From Tepidicella baoligensis (lineage in GTDB: Bacteria; Pseudomonadota; Gammaproteobacteria; Burkholderiales; Burkholderiaceae_C): a DNA stretch of 64,000 nucleotides. Made by a program: the position numbers and the translations under genes. How positions within the stretch are numbered: position 1 is the first letter of the stretch; the number at the start of each line of letters is the position of its first letter. The stretch covers positions 397,679 through 461,678 of the forward strand of contig NZ_JACCDB010000001.1 in NCBI RefSeq assembly GCF_013432195.1, given 5' to 3'. The notes under the pieces were generated by a model that was not told the origin of the DNA, searched no databases, and saw only the letters and a program-made list of their open reading frames with translations. Below, piece after piece: positions 1-10,835 of the stretch.

Positions 1-93
1 CAGAAACACCGCCACCACCGCCATGATCAGCCACAACAGCACCCGCACCACGGCCCCGAGCAGCCCAGACATCCACTTCTTGAATTCCGCCAT
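1..93 (-). CDS. Hypothetical membrane protein, N-terminal part only
   Basis: Only the first 31 codons of a leftward gene are inside the window; it runs off the left edge. They read MAEFKKWMSG followed by a long hydrophobic stretch (residues about 11-31) typical of a membrane anchor with a short charged cytoplasmic lead. A plausible ribosome-binding site (AAAGG) lies just upstream of the ATG. It is divergent from the DUF502 gene, with about 120 bases between the two starts. Too little is visible to name a family. Confidence 0.5.
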   Translation of the reverse strand, partial: MAEFKKWMSGLLGAVVRVLLWLIMAVVAVFL

Positions 94-215
94 TGCACCT
101 TTCGTTTCGCGCTTCACCATCGCGCACAATCGATACTGCATCGAAACTTTCACAATTCCCGTGTCCAATCCGGCCACGGGCCCACGGTATGCAGCCCAGC
201 ACCCACTCATCGATC

Positions 216-809
216 ATGAAGCGCCTGTCCCAGTACTTCCTCCGGGGGTTGATCGCCATTTTGCCCCTTGGGTTGACCGTGTACCTGCTGTTCACGCTGG
301 TCGCCTGGTCCGAGTCCTTCGCGATGCAGTTCATCCGTCCGATTGTCGGCAATTTTTACATTCCCGGCCTGGGCCTGATCCTCACCGCCGGTCTCATCGT
401 GCTGACCGGCTTCCTGATCTCGCGCGATGCCACTGCGCGGCTGCTAAACTGGGTGGAGCTGCCGTTCACCAACATCCCGGTGGTCAAGAGCGTGTATAAC
501 TCGCTCAAGAGCTTTGCGGACTACTTCTCGCCGCAGCACCGGGGTGAAGCGACACAGCAAGTCGTCATCCTGCGCTTGCCCAATCAGCCGCTGGAGATCG
601 TCGGTCTGATCACCCGCAACCACATGCACGGCCTGCCCCCAGGCTTTCTGCCGGGTGACCGCGTGGCGGTTTACCTGCCCATGGGCTACATGATCGGTGG
701 CTACACGGTGTTCGTGCCGCGGGAATGGCTCACCCCCATCAACATGACCGTCGAGGAAGCCATGCGCTCCTCCCTGATCGCCTGGATGTCCACCCGAAAG
801 AACCCATGA
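216..809 (+). CDS. DUF502 family inner-membrane protein
   Basis: A 197-residue protein of the DUF502 family, whose molecular role is not established. It starts MKRLSQYFLRG, then has a first membrane segment (about residues 10-32) and a second (about 45-70), followed by a soluble domain rich in Gly/Pro turns such as the GYMIGGY segment. The family normally begins with a short basic stretch directly before the first membrane segment, so the ATG at 216 was chosen; an in-frame ATG at 189 would add nine residues and neither start has a strong ribosome-binding site. Its stop overlaps the start of the next gene (ATGA), implying co-translation with the Pat-like protein. Confidence 0.85.
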   Translation: MKRLSQYFLRGLIAILPLGLTVYLLFTLVAWSESFAMQFIRPIVGNFYIPGLGLILTAGLIVLTGFLISRDATARLLNWVELPFTNIPVVKSVYNSLKSFADYFSPQHRGEATQQVVILRLPNQPLEIVGLITRNHMHGLPPGFLPGDRVAVYLPMGYMIGGYTVFVPREWLTPINMTVEEAMRSSLIAWMSTRKNP

Positions 810-3463
810 CCATACGCCACCTCGATGCCCTCTTCGCCCCCCGCAGCGTCGCCGTCTTCGGCGCCTCCGAACGACCCCACAGCGTTGGCGCCACCGTCTG
901 GCGCAACCTCGCACAAAACTTCGCGGGGCAGCTCTATCCGGTCAACCCCAAACACCGGCGGCTCGGCCAGCACGCGGTGTATGCCTCGGTGGCCGAACTG
1001 CCCGAGCCGCCCGATCTGGCGGTGATCTGCACCCCCGCTGCCGCGGTTCCCGACCTGATCGCCGCCCTGGGGGCGCGCGGCACCAAGGCCGCCGTCGTGG
1101 TCACGGCCGGGCTCACCGCCGACCAGAAACAGGCCATGCTCGATGCGGCACGCCCGCACACCCTGCGCATTCTGGGCCCCAACTGCATCGGCATGCTGGT
1201 GCCGCACCTGGGGCTGAATGCGAGTTTCGCCCATGCCAACGCCCGCCCTGGCCCCATCGCCTTCGTTTCGCAGTCCGGGGCCTTGGTCACGGCCATGCTG
1301 GACTGGGCCAATTGGCGCCAGATCGGCTTTTCCCACTTCGTCTCACTGGGCGAACATGCCGACGTGGACTTCGGCGACATGCTCGACTTCCTGGGCAGCG
1401 ATCCACGCACCCGCGCCATCCTGCTCTACATCGAATCGATCGAGTCGCCGCGCAAATTCATGTCGGCCGCGCGCGCGGCGGCCCGCAACAAACCGGTGAT
1501 CGTGGTCAAGGCCGGCCGCTCGGCGCAGGGCCAGAAAGCGGCTGCCTCCCACACCGGCGCCCTGGCCGGCTCGGACGAGGTGTTCGACGCCGCCATCTCC
1601 CGCGCCGGCATGCTGCGCGTCTTTACCCTGCAACACCTGTTCCTGGCGGCGGAACTGCTGGCGCGCTTCCGCGACAACCGCAGCGAACAGCTGATCGTGC
1701 TCACCAACGGCGGGGGGGCGGGCGTCATGGCCGCCGATGCCGCGGCCCACGCCGGGGTGGAACTCGCCACCCTGAGCCCGGAACTCATCGCCGAGCTGGA
1801 CCAGGTGCTGCCCGCCAACTGGTCGCGCGCCAACCCGGTGGACATCATCGGCGACGCACCCGCCCAGCGCTATGTGGACGCGCTCACCGTGCTGCGCCAG
1901 GCCCGGGACGCCGCCATCCTGTTCGTACAGGCGCCCACCGCCATCGTCTCCAGCACCGAGATTGCCAAAGCCCTGGCCCCGCTGGCCAGCGAAAAGCCCC
2001 CCCGCGTCCTGGGCAGCTGGCTCGGGCACAACGCCGTCAACCGCGCCCGTGAGATTTTCCGCGACGCCGGCATTCCCGACTACGACACACCCGAAGAAGC
2101 GGTGCGCGCCTTCTCCTTCCTGCGCCAGTACCACCGCCACCAGATCGAACTCATGGAAACCCCGCCCGCCCTGCCCGATGCGCAGGCGATGGACTTGCCG
2201 GGCATCCGCGAGATCGTCGATGCCGTGCTGCGCGACGGGCGCGAGCTCCTCACCGAACCCGAAGCCAAGGAACTGCTCAAGCGGGCTGGCATTCCGGTCA
2301 CACCCACGCGCGTGGTGCCGGCCGAAGCGCAGGCGGCGGTGTCCGCGGCCGCAGCCCTGGGCTATCCAGTGGTGCTGAAGATCCTGTCGCACGACATCAG
2401 CCACAAGTCGGACGTGGGCGGCGTGCGCCTGAACCTGCACAATGCCGCCGAGGTGCAGCAGGCGGCCGAGGCCATGCTGCAGCGCGTCGCCGAGGTCCGG
2501 CCCGGCGCCCGCCTGGACGGCTTCACCGTGCAACCCATGATCCAGCGTCGCCACGCACATGAGCTCATCGTGGGCGCCAGCATCGATCCGCTGTTCGGCC
2601 CGGTCATCCTGTTCGGCCAGGGCGGCACCGCCGTGGAGATCGTGGCCGACCGGGCGCTGGCCCTGCCCCCCCTGAACGCCACGCTGGCGCGCTCGCTGAT
2701 CGGGCGCACCCGCATCGCCAAGCTCCTGGAAGGCTACCGCGACGTTCCACCGGCTCGCCAGGAGGCCATCGTCTCCACCCTGGTGGCCATTTCCCAATTG
2801 CTGGCCGACGTGCCCGAGATCGCCGAGCTGGACATCAACCCGCTGATCGTGGACCATGCAGGCGCCATCGCCCTGGATGCACGTGTGCGCCTGAGTGCGG
2901 CGCGACCCGCCGGTTCCGACCGCTTTGCCATCAGGCCCTACCCGCAGCAACTGACCGAAACCCAGCGCCTGAAGGACGGCCGGGTCGTGACCCTGCGGCC
3001 CATCCGTCCCGAGGACGAACCCCAGCACCGAGCCTTCCTGGAGCGGGTGGATCCGCAAGACATCCGCATGCGCTTTTTCTACAGCCGGCGCAGCTTCGAG
3101 CACAGCGAGCTGGCCCGCCTGACCCAGATCGACTACGACCGCGAGATGGCCTTCATCGCCACGATGACCGAATCCGACGGCAGTGAAGTCACCATCGGCG
3201 CGGTGCGCGGCATCTGCGACCCCGACAACGACGCCGCCGAATTCGGCGTGCTCGTCCGCTCCGACCTCAAGGGGTTGGGGCTGGGCTGGATCCTCATGGA
3301 CAAACTCATCCGCTACCTGCAAGACCACGGCACCCGCCGCATCGTAGGCACCGTGCTGCGCGAGAACCACGCCATGCTGGAGCTGGCCCAGCGCCTCGGC
3401 TTCAGTGTGCAAACCCACCCGCAGGACCCGGATCTGCGCCACGTTGAACTGCCGCTGCGCTGA
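806..3463 (+). CDS. Bifunctional ADP-forming acyl-CoA synthetase-like/GNAT acetyltransferase (Pat/PatZ type)
   Basis: An 885-residue protein with the architecture of the lysine acetyltransferases PatZ (E. coli) and Pat (Salmonella). These use acetyl-CoA to acetylate and shut down enzymes such as acetyl-CoA synthetase. Residues about 5-130 form a CoA-binding domain (SVAVFGASERP), followed by succinyl-CoA-ligase-like domains (GPNCIGML motif), an ATP-grasp region (about 480-700), and a C-terminal GNAT domain (about 725-885) with the acetyl-CoA loop LKGLGLGWILM. Length matches the family. It starts inside the stop of the DUF502 gene (ATGA). Whether the synthetase half is catalytically active cannot be judged; in PatZ-type proteins it is usually an acyl-CoA sensor. 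Confidence 0.92.
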   Translation: MTIRHLDALFAPRSVAVFGASERPHSVGATVWRNLAQNFAGQLYPVNPKHRRLGQHAVYASVAELPEPPDLAVICTPAAAVPDLIAALGARGTKAAVVVTAGLTADQKQAMLDAARPHTLRILGPNCIGMLVPHLGLNASFAHANARPGPIAFVSQSGALVTAMLDWANWRQIGFSHFVSLGEHADVDFGDMLDFLGSDPRTRAILLYIESIESPRKFMSAARAAARNKPVIVVKAGRSAQGQKAAASHTGALAGSDEVFDAAISRAGMLRVFTLQHLFLAAELLARFRDNRSEQLIVLTNGGGAGVMAADAAAHAGVELATLSPELIAELDQVLPANWSRANPVDIIGDAPAQRYVDALTVLRQARDAAILFVQAPTAIVSSTEIAKALAPLASEKPPRVLGSWLGHNAVNRAREIFRDAGIPDYDTPEEAVRAFSFLRQYHRHQIELMETPPALPDAQAMDLPGIREIVDAVLRDGRELLTEPEAKELLKRAGIPVTPTRVVPAEAQAAVSAAAALGYPVVLKILSHDISHKSDVGGVRLNLHNAAEVQQAAEAMLQRVAEVRPGARLDGFTVQPMIQRRHAHELIVGASIDPLFGPVILFGQGGTAVEIVADRALALPPLNATLARSLIGRTRIAKLLEGYRDVPPARQEAIVSTLVAISQLLADVPEIAELDINPLIVDHAGAIALDARVRLSAARPAGSDRFAIRPYPQQLTETQRLKDGRVVTLRPIRPEDEPQHRAFLERVDPQDIRMRFFYSRRSFEHSELARLTQIDYDREMAFIATMTESDGSEVTIGAVRGICDPDNDAAEFGVLVRSDLKGLGLGWILMDKLIRYLQDHGTRRIVGTVLRENHAMLELAQRLGFSVQTHPQDPDLRHVELPLR

Positions 3464-3481
3464 GTCGCGGCGACAACGCCG

Positions 3482-3949
3482 TCACATCATCAAGGTGATG
3501 ACGACGATGAACACGCCGATGGCCAGATTGACCGATACCCAGCGGCGAATCTTGTCCATGGCCACGCCGGCGGCGGACCAGTCAGACGCCGCCACTGTCT
3601 TCGACAGGCGACCATAGAGCGCAAAGCGGATGTGCCCGAAGATCAACACCATCAGCGTGCCCAGCAGCGCCATCAGGGTCCAGTCCAGCGGGGCCTGGAA
3701 CTCGCCACCGGCCTGCACCACCGTCTTGGCCACGTTCCCCATCATCCAGAAGCCGGTGAACAGGGTCAGCACCGACACATAGGTGATAGTGGTGAAAAAC
3801 CGCTTGAGCACGGCATGTAACAGCTTCAACCGCACCGCGGGCTCCAGCGTCGCGGCGGCGGGCCGCAGAAAAAAATGGGCAAATACCATGCCGCCGATCC
3901 AGATCACGATCGACAGCACATGCAAGGTCTTGAGGGAGGCGTACAGCAT
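3482..3949 (-). CDS. CopD family membrane protein
   Basis: A 155-residue protein with four predicted membrane segments. The first carries the LHVLSIVIWIGGMVF signature found in CopD-type copper-resistance proteins and related small membrane proteins. An AGGAGC ribosome-binding site sits five bases before the ATG. The gene is convergent with the pat-like gene (18 bases apart) and divergent from the phasin gene. CopD proteins take part in copper uptake or tolerance, but this short single-domain version, without copC or copA nearby, could equally be one of the heme-related paralogues. The specific function is therefore left open. Confidence 0.85.
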   Translation of the reverse strand: MLYASLKTLHVLSIVIWIGGMVFAHFFLRPAAATLEPAVRLKLLHAVLKRFFTTITYVSVLTLFTGFWMMGNVAKTVVQAGGEFQAPLDWTLMALLGTLMVLIFGHIRFALYGRLSKTVAASDWSAAGVAMDKIRRWVSVNLAIGVFIVVITLMM

Positions 3950-4051
3950 GAAGGGCTCCTGAAATCAGACAGGGCGAACCATAACAGCTTTGCGACGGTG
4001 ACGCTGAAGCCTGCCGTTCGTCGGTTTTTGCTGCACCGCAACAAAAAACGC

Positions 4052-4079
4052 TTGCAATCCACAGGATAACCCCTATACT
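4052..4079 (+). promoter_or_regulatory. Sigma-70-type promoter of the phasin gene
   Basis: TTGCAA (4052-4057) and TATACT (4074-4079) are separated by 16 bases and lie about 100 bases before the phasin start, a close match to the -35/-10 consensus. TGC-rich words (TGCTGCA at 4029-4035 and TTGCAGCGCAGCA at 4091-4103) flank it. Such words are reported targets of the PHA regulator PhaR, but binding here is an inference. Confidence 0.5.
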
Positions 4080-4182
4080 TACCCTTAATGTTGCAGCGCA
4101 GCATCGCCGGGCTGACACGGTTTTGACGCAACAGCGCTCTACAGTCTTTTTTGCTGTCAGTCACTTTTCAAGGAGTATTGCC

Positions 4183-4734
4183 ATGTTGACCGTTGAACAA
4201 ATCATTGCCCACCAAAAAGCCCAAGTCGCCGCCCTGTTCGATCTGAGCAGCAAGGCCCTGGCCAGCGTCGAGAAGCTCAACGAGCTGAATCTGCAAGCCG
4301 CCAAGGCTTCGCTGAGCGAAGGTGCCAGCCACGCCCAGGCGTTGCTGAGCGTCAAAGACCTGCATGAGCTGGTGACTCTGCAAAATGCCGCCCTGCAGCC
4401 GCTGGCCGAGAAGGCTGCTTCCTACAGCCGTCATCTGTATGAGATCGCCACCAGCATGGGCGCCGAAGTCTCCAAGCTGGCCGAGGCGCAAACCGCTGAC
4501 GCCCAGAAGCAGTTCGTCGCTGCCGTGGACACCGCCGTCAAGAACGCGCCCCAAGGCTCCGAAGCCGCTGTGGCAGCCGTGAAAAACGCCGTCTCCACCG
4601 CCACCGCCGCCATGGAATCGGTGCAGAAGGCCGTCAAGCAAGCCACCGAGCTGGCCGAGGCCAACTTCCATGCCATCACGGCCACCGCCGCAACCACCAG
4701 CAAGCCGGCCAAGACCACCAAGGCCGCTGCCTGA
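4183..4734 (+). CDS. Phasin family protein (PHA granule-associated)
   Basis: A 183-residue, almost entirely alpha-helical protein of the phasin family. Phasins coat polyhydroxyalkanoate granules in the cytoplasm and control their number and size. The N-terminus MLTVEQIIAHQKAQVAALFDL is followed by amphipathic helices and an Ala/Lys/Thr-rich tail (about 165-183), all usual for betaproteobacterial PhaP proteins. The start is fixed by an AAGGAG ribosome-binding site at 4170-4175; the frame stays open upstream but has no better signal. It has its own promoter (4052-4079) and terminator (4753-4786), so it is probably monocistronic and highly expressed. The next gene, 3-hydroxybutyryl-CoA dehydrogenase, acts in the same C4 metabolism. 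Confidence 0.92.
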   Translation: MLTVEQIIAHQKAQVAALFDLSSKALASVEKLNELNLQAAKASLSEGASHAQALLSVKDLHELVTLQNAALQPLAEKAASYSRHLYEIATSMGAEVSKLAEAQTADAQKQFVAAVDTAVKNAPQGSEAAVAAVKNAVSTATAAMESVQKAVKQATELAEANFHAITATAATTSKPAKTTKAAA

Positions 4735-4752
4735 TCCCTCTCGCAACCCGCG

Positions 4753-4786
4753 AAACCCCGAGCGCCCACGGCCCTCGGGGTTTTTT
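4753..4786 (+). terminator. Rho-independent terminator after the phasin gene
   Basis: The 10-base arm AAACCCCGAG (4753-4762) pairs with CTCGGGGTTT (4774-4783) across an 11-base loop and runs into six T residues (4781-4786). It lies 19 bases past the phasin stop. Confidence 0.85.
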
Positions 4787-4881
4787 CATGCCCGGTCCGC
4801 ACCGGTCGGTCAAGCCGGTCAACTGGGCACGATAATGTACGGACGATTCCCTCCTCCCATCCAGCCATCAGGAGCACCTCC

Positions 4882-5733
4882 ATGAGCGAAATCACCACCG
4901 TCGGCATCGTTGGAGCCGGCACCATGGGCAACGGCATTGCGCAAGTCTGCGCCGTCAACGGCCTGCACGTCGTGATGGTCGATATCAGCGATGCCGCCGT
5001 GCAAAAAGGCCTGGCCACCGTGGCCAGCAGCTTGGACCGCCTCATCAAGAAAGAAAAGCTCACCGCCGCCGACAAGGACGCCGCGCTGGCGCGCATCCAG
5101 GGCTCCACGCATTACGACGATCTCCAAAAAGCCCAACTCGTCATCGAGGCCGCGACCGAAAACCTCGAACTCAAAATCAAGATCCTGCGCCAGCTCGACG
5201 GTCTGCTCGCGCCCGAAACCCTGATCGCCACCAACACCAGCTCGATCAGCATCACGCAACTGGCCGCCGTCACCGGAAGACCCGACCGCTTCATCGGCAT
5301 GCACTTCTTCAACCCGGTGCCGATGATGGCGTTGGTCGAGATCATTCGTGGCCTGCAAACGAGCGACGCCACCCACGACACGGTGCGCGATCTCGCCCTG
5401 CGCCTGGGCAAGACGCCAATCACAGTCAAGAATGCGCCCGGCTTCGTGGTCAACCGCATTCTGGTGCCCATGATCAACGAAGCCTTCTTCGTGCTGGCCG
5501 AGGGCCTGGCCAGCGCCGAAGACATCGACGCGGGCATGAAGCTGGGCTGCAACCACCCGATCGGGCCATTGGCGCTGGCCGACATGATCGGCCTGGACGT
5601 GTGCCTGGCGGTGATGAACGTGTACTTCGCCGAATTCAACGACAGCAAGTACCGCCCCTGCCCCTTGCTCAAAGAGATGGTAGCCGCGGGTTACCTGGGC
5701 CGCAAAACGGGGCGCGGCGTCTATCGTTATTGA
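4882..5733 (+). CDS. hbd: 3-hydroxybutyryl-CoA dehydrogenase
   Basis: A 283-residue NAD(P)-dependent dehydrogenase interconverting acetoacetyl-CoA and 3-hydroxybutyryl-CoA. The N-terminal Rossmann fold carries GIVGAGTMGNG (residues 8-18). The catalytic His is in the conserved GMHFFNPVP stretch and is followed by the family's NAPGFVVNRI helix; the C-terminal domain has GCNHPIGPLALADMIG. The length equals that of stand-alone Hbd/PaaH proteins and lacks the hydratase domain of FadB/FadJ. An AGGAG site at 4870-4874 supports the ATG. It could serve butyrate or PHB turnover or phenylacetate degradation (PaaH); the neighbouring phasin favours C4/PHB metabolism but does not prove it. Confidence 0.92.
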   Translation: MSEITTVGIVGAGTMGNGIAQVCAVNGLHVVMVDISDAAVQKGLATVASSLDRLIKKEKLTAADKDAALARIQGSTHYDDLQKAQLVIEAATENLELKIKILRQLDGLLAPETLIATNTSSISITQLAAVTGRPDRFIGMHFFNPVPMMALVEIIRGLQTSDATHDTVRDLALRLGKTPITVKNAPGFVVNRILVPMINEAFFVLAEGLASAEDIDAGMKLGCNHPIGPLALADMIGLDVCLAVMNVYFAEFNDSKYRPCPLLKEMVAAGYLGRKTGRGVYRY

Positions 5734-5753
5734 GTCACCGCCACCTCTGGGCC

Positions 5754-6233
5754 TCACCCCGCCACGAAGCTGCCCGACTTGCCGCCGTGCTTCTCCAGCA
5801 GCTTCACGTCGGAGATCACCATGCCCCGGTCGGCGGCCTTGCACATGTCGTAAATGGTGAGCAGGGCGATCTGGACGGCAGTCAGCGCCTCCATCTCCAC
5901 ACCCGTGGGGCCCACGGTTTCGGCCGTGGCCAGGCAGCGCACGGCAGCCAGTTCGGGCTGTAGCTCGAACTCGACTGCCACGCGCGTGAGGGCAATCGGA
6001 TGGCACAGGGGGATGAGGTCGCCGGTCTTCTTGGCCGCCATGATGCCGGCCAGCCGGGCCACCCCCAGCACATCCCCTTTCTTCGCACTGCCGGCAGCCA
6101 CCAACGCGAACGTTTCGGGCTGCATGGCGATGCGGCCCTGCGCCCGCGCCACCCGGTGGGTGGCCGGTTTGGCCCCGACATCGACCATGTGGGCCTGACC
6201 TTGGGCATCGAAATGCGTGAGAGGAGCAGTCAT
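5754..6233 (-). CDS. moaC: Cyclic pyranopterin monophosphate synthase MoaC
   Basis: A 159-residue enzyme of molybdenum-cofactor synthesis that converts the MoaA product, 3',8-cyclo-7,8-dihydro-GTP, into cyclic pyranopterin monophosphate. Family motifs are all present: [16 protein letters not shown] at the start, [13 protein letters not shown] in the middle (LCHP is diagnostic), [10 protein letters not shown], and [11 protein letters not shown] near the end. Length is standard. It is convergent with hbd (20 bases between stops) and divergent from the M48 protease gene. No other moa gene is visible in the window. Confidence 0.96.
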   Translation of the reverse strand: MTAPLTHFDAQGQAHMVDVGAKPATHRVARAQGRIAMQPETFALVAAGSAKKGDVLGVARLAGIMAAKKTGDLIPLCHPIALTRVAVEFELQPELAAVRCLATAETVGPTGVEMEALTAVQIALLTIYDMCKAADRGMVISDVKLLEKHGGKSGSFVAG

Positions 6234-6292
6234 GAGCAGGCGGGCACCCGCGAGGATGCGGAATTTTGACGCGAGGCTGGCATCATACGCTC

Positions 6293-7870
6293 ATGTCTCT
6301 CAAGATGATGCGCCGTTGCTGGCCCCTCGTTGTGGCCGCCCCTCTGTGGCTGGCCCCACTGGCCTGGTCTCAAACCGAGCCGCCACCCGTGCGCGGCCTC
6401 CCCGCCCTGGGTGACAGCGGCCAACTGACGCTGAGCGAGGAGCGGCGCCTGGGCGACCAGATCGCCCGCACCCTCTACCGCGACCCGGACTACCTGGACG
6501 ACCCGGTCCTGCATGCCTATTTGCAAGCCATCTGGCAGCCGCTGGTGCAAGCCGCTCAGCGGCGGGGAGACCTGCCGGTCGAACTGGCAGAGCGCTTCGC
6601 CTGGGAGATCCTGATCGGCCGCGACCGCAGCGTCAATGCCTTCGCCTTGCCTGGGGGGTATCTCGGCGTCTATCTGGGACTGATCGCCGTGGTGTCCACG
6701 CCGGACGAACTCGCCTCGGTGCTGGCCCACGAACTCAGCCACGTCTCGCAACGGCACATTGCCCGGCTCATCGCCCGGCAGAACCAGCAAGCGCCTTGGG
6801 TGATCGGGGCCATGATCCTCGGGGCGCTGGCCGCGAATGCGGCCAAGAATGTCGATATCGCCAACGCCGCCATCGCCGGCGGGCAAGCGGTGGCCATCCA
6901 GTCGCAGCTCAACTTTTCGCGCGACATGGAACGCGAAGCCGACCGCATCGGCTTCGGGATCATGACCGAAGCCGGTTTCGACGCCGTCGGCTTCGTCACC
7001 ATGTTCGAGAAGCTGCAAGCCGCGTCGCGACTGAACGACGACGGCGCTTTCCCCTACCTGCGCAGCCACCCCCTGACCACGGAGCGCATCGCCGACATGA
7101 CGGCCCGGGTACCCGACCTGGGCGCGGCAGGCAGCCGTGCCGCGAGCAGCGGCCCGGTGTCGGCCTACCTACATGCCCAGATGGCAGCCCGAGCCCGGGT
7201 GCTCAGCGAATCGAGCGCGGACCGGCTGCGCGCCCTGACCGCGCCGCTGCGCCAGACGCAAGGGCCGCAGCAGGATCCGACCACCCTGGGGCAGCGCTAT
7301 GCCGCCACCCTGGCCGCCGCCCGGCTGCGCGACACCCCGCTGCTGCTCGAAGGTCTGCGCCAGCTGCAGGCCGCACCGCCCCCCGACGCCGCCGCCCGAC
7401 AAGCGCTGGACTGGTTGCACCTGGAAGCCCTGCTCCTGCAACCCGCCGACACCCTCACCCCCGAGATGCGCGACGACCTGGCCCGACTGGCGCGTGCCGG
7501 CCTCAATGGCCCCGACCGCCCCGGCCTGCTGCTGGGCGCCCAGGCCGCGCAGCGCCTGGGGGCGGACGACCAGCGCCTGGCCACGCAACGGCTCCAGACC
7601 TGGACCAGCCTGCGCCCGAGGGACGCCATGGCCTGGCAGACACTTGCCGGCCTGCACCTGGTCCAGCAGCAGCCGGTGCGCGCCGCTCGCGCCGAGGCAG
7701 AGGCCCGACTGGCCCACCTCGACGCCCCCGGCGCCCTGGACCGGCTGCGTGCAGCCCAGCAGATGGCCCGCAGTGCCCCCCAGGTGGACCACATCGAGCT
7801 GTCCATTCTCGACGCCCGTGTACGCCAGACCGAAGCCCTGGTCCGCGAACAGTCCCGGGACGCACGCTGA
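6293..7870 (+). CDS. Periplasmic M48 metalloprotease with TPR-like tail (BepA/YfgC type)
   Basis: A 525-residue exported zinc protease. An N-terminal signal peptide (ending about residue 29, LAPLAWSQ) precedes an M48 domain with HELSH at residues 146-150 and the downstream zinc Glu in the MEREADRIG helix. The C-terminal half (about 300-525) is helical and Ala/Leu/Arg-rich, consistent with the TPR repeats of BepA, which checks and degrades outer-membrane assembly intermediates at the BAM complex. The ATG at 6293 was chosen because it gives a normal signal peptide; the upstream in-frame start at 6266 would add a poor leader. It is divergent from moaC across 59 bases. Exact substrates are inferred from the family. 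Confidence 0.88.
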   Translation: MSLKMMRRCWPLVVAAPLWLAPLAWSQTEPPPVRGLPALGDSGQLTLSEERRLGDQIARTLYRDPDYLDDPVLHAYLQAIWQPLVQAAQRRGDLPVELAERFAWEILIGRDRSVNAFALPGGYLGVYLGLIAVVSTPDELASVLAHELSHVSQRHIARLIARQNQQAPWVIGAMILGALAANAAKNVDIANAAIAGGQAVAIQSQLNFSRDMEREADRIGFGIMTEAGFDAVGFVTMFEKLQAASRLNDDGAFPYLRSHPLTTERIADMTARVPDLGAAGSRAASSGPVSAYLHAQMAARARVLSESSADRLRALTAPLRQTQGPQQDPTTLGQRYAATLAAARLRDTPLLLEGLRQLQAAPPPDAAARQALDWLHLEALLLQPADTLTPEMRDDLARLARAGLNGPDRPGLLLGAQAAQRLGADDQRLATQRLQTWTSLRPRDAMAWQTLAGLHLVQQQPVRAARAEAEARLAHLDAPGALDRLRAAQQMARSAPQVDHIELSILDARVRQTEALVREQSRDAR

Positions 7871-7910
7871 CGCCTGTCCCCCGCTATCATTGGCCCCCTG
7901 GAATTGCACC

Positions 7911-8363
7911 ATGGCAGGCATACACATTTCCGACATCGAGGCCGCGATCAACCACTGGCGCCAGCGCAAACCGTCGCCAGACGGCATCGTGCTGGCCGAC
8001 GAAATCCGCGCCCTGGCCGAGGTGTACGCCCTGCTCGTTTACTACCGCGAGGATTACGCCGACGAAGCCACCATGCCGCGTGCGGCCTATGCGGCCTGGC
8101 TCGAGTGGTACCACACCACCCCGGACACGCCCTGCATCGCCATCTGCTCGACCAGCCAGGGTGACGAGATCTGCAAAGGCTGCGGCCGCACCTTCGACGA
8201 AGTCCAGCGCTGGCCCGCCATGAGCCCGGCCGAAAAACGCGGCACCTGGCGCCGCATCACACTGGAAAACAAGGCTTGGCGCTTCAACACCTATGCCGAG
8301 CGGGCCGTGGCCACCAGCCCGGCACCAAACGCTCAGACCGAAGCCTCGAACACCCCGACTTGA
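7911..8363 (+). CDS. DUF3717/DUF1289 two-domain protein
   Basis: A 150-residue soluble protein. Residues 1-65 (ISDIEAAINHWR, LADEIRALAEVYALLVYY) match the DUF3717 family of betaproteobacteria. Residues about 75-115 form a DUF1289 domain with the Cys pattern PCIAICS...CKGCGRTFDE, thought to be a small iron-sulfur or zinc-binding unit, followed by the usual WxxMSxxEKR helix. The two domains often occur as separate proteins, so the fusion is worth noting. A TATCAT element (7885-7890) may be the -10 box. Function is unknown. Confidence 0.8.
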   Translation: MAGIHISDIEAAINHWRQRKPSPDGIVLADEIRALAEVYALLVYYREDYADEATMPRAAYAAWLEWYHTTPDTPCIAICSTSQGDEICKGCGRTFDEVQRWPAMSPAEKRGTWRRITLENKAWRFNTYAERAVATSPAPNAQTEASNTPT

Positions 8364-8397
8364 GGCGCCACGCCACCTGCCGCGCCGGGGCATCCTC

Positions 8398-10578
<2,181 letters not shown>

Positions 10579-10598
10579 TCATCGGACCAAATAAAAAG

Positions 10599-10690
10599 AG
10601 CTGCGAAGCACTCCGGGATAAAGGAGGAGGGAGGGAGGAGGAGAATCACCCCGGAGGGGTCTCGGGCAGGACGCCCTCGGCTTCGCAGCT
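10599..10690. repeat. Intergenic inverted repeat with nested hairpins
   Basis: An 11-base arm, AGCTGCGAAGC (10599-10609), is exactly complementary to GCTTCGCAGCT (10680-10690), 70 bases away. The interior holds a purine-rich GGAGG tract and a short CCCC-GGA-GGGG palindrome. It sits between the GST gene and the P-type ATPase gene (gap 10579-10835). No T-run follows either arm on the + strand, so it is not a simple terminator. It could be a long-stem RNA structure or a palindromic repeat element; I see no coding sequence in the gap. Confidence 0.5.
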
Positions 10691-10835
10691 GCAGCAACTC
10701 CCGTGCGCGGCCTTGAGGCCTGCGACACTGACGTTTCGTGTCGTCGGCCGCGGGAAAGTTCCCCGGAGACGGCCGCGCGCGCCTGCTTGATTTGCAACAA
10801 GATGTGTAGGGCTTGCGTGGGGTAGGATAGGTGGC

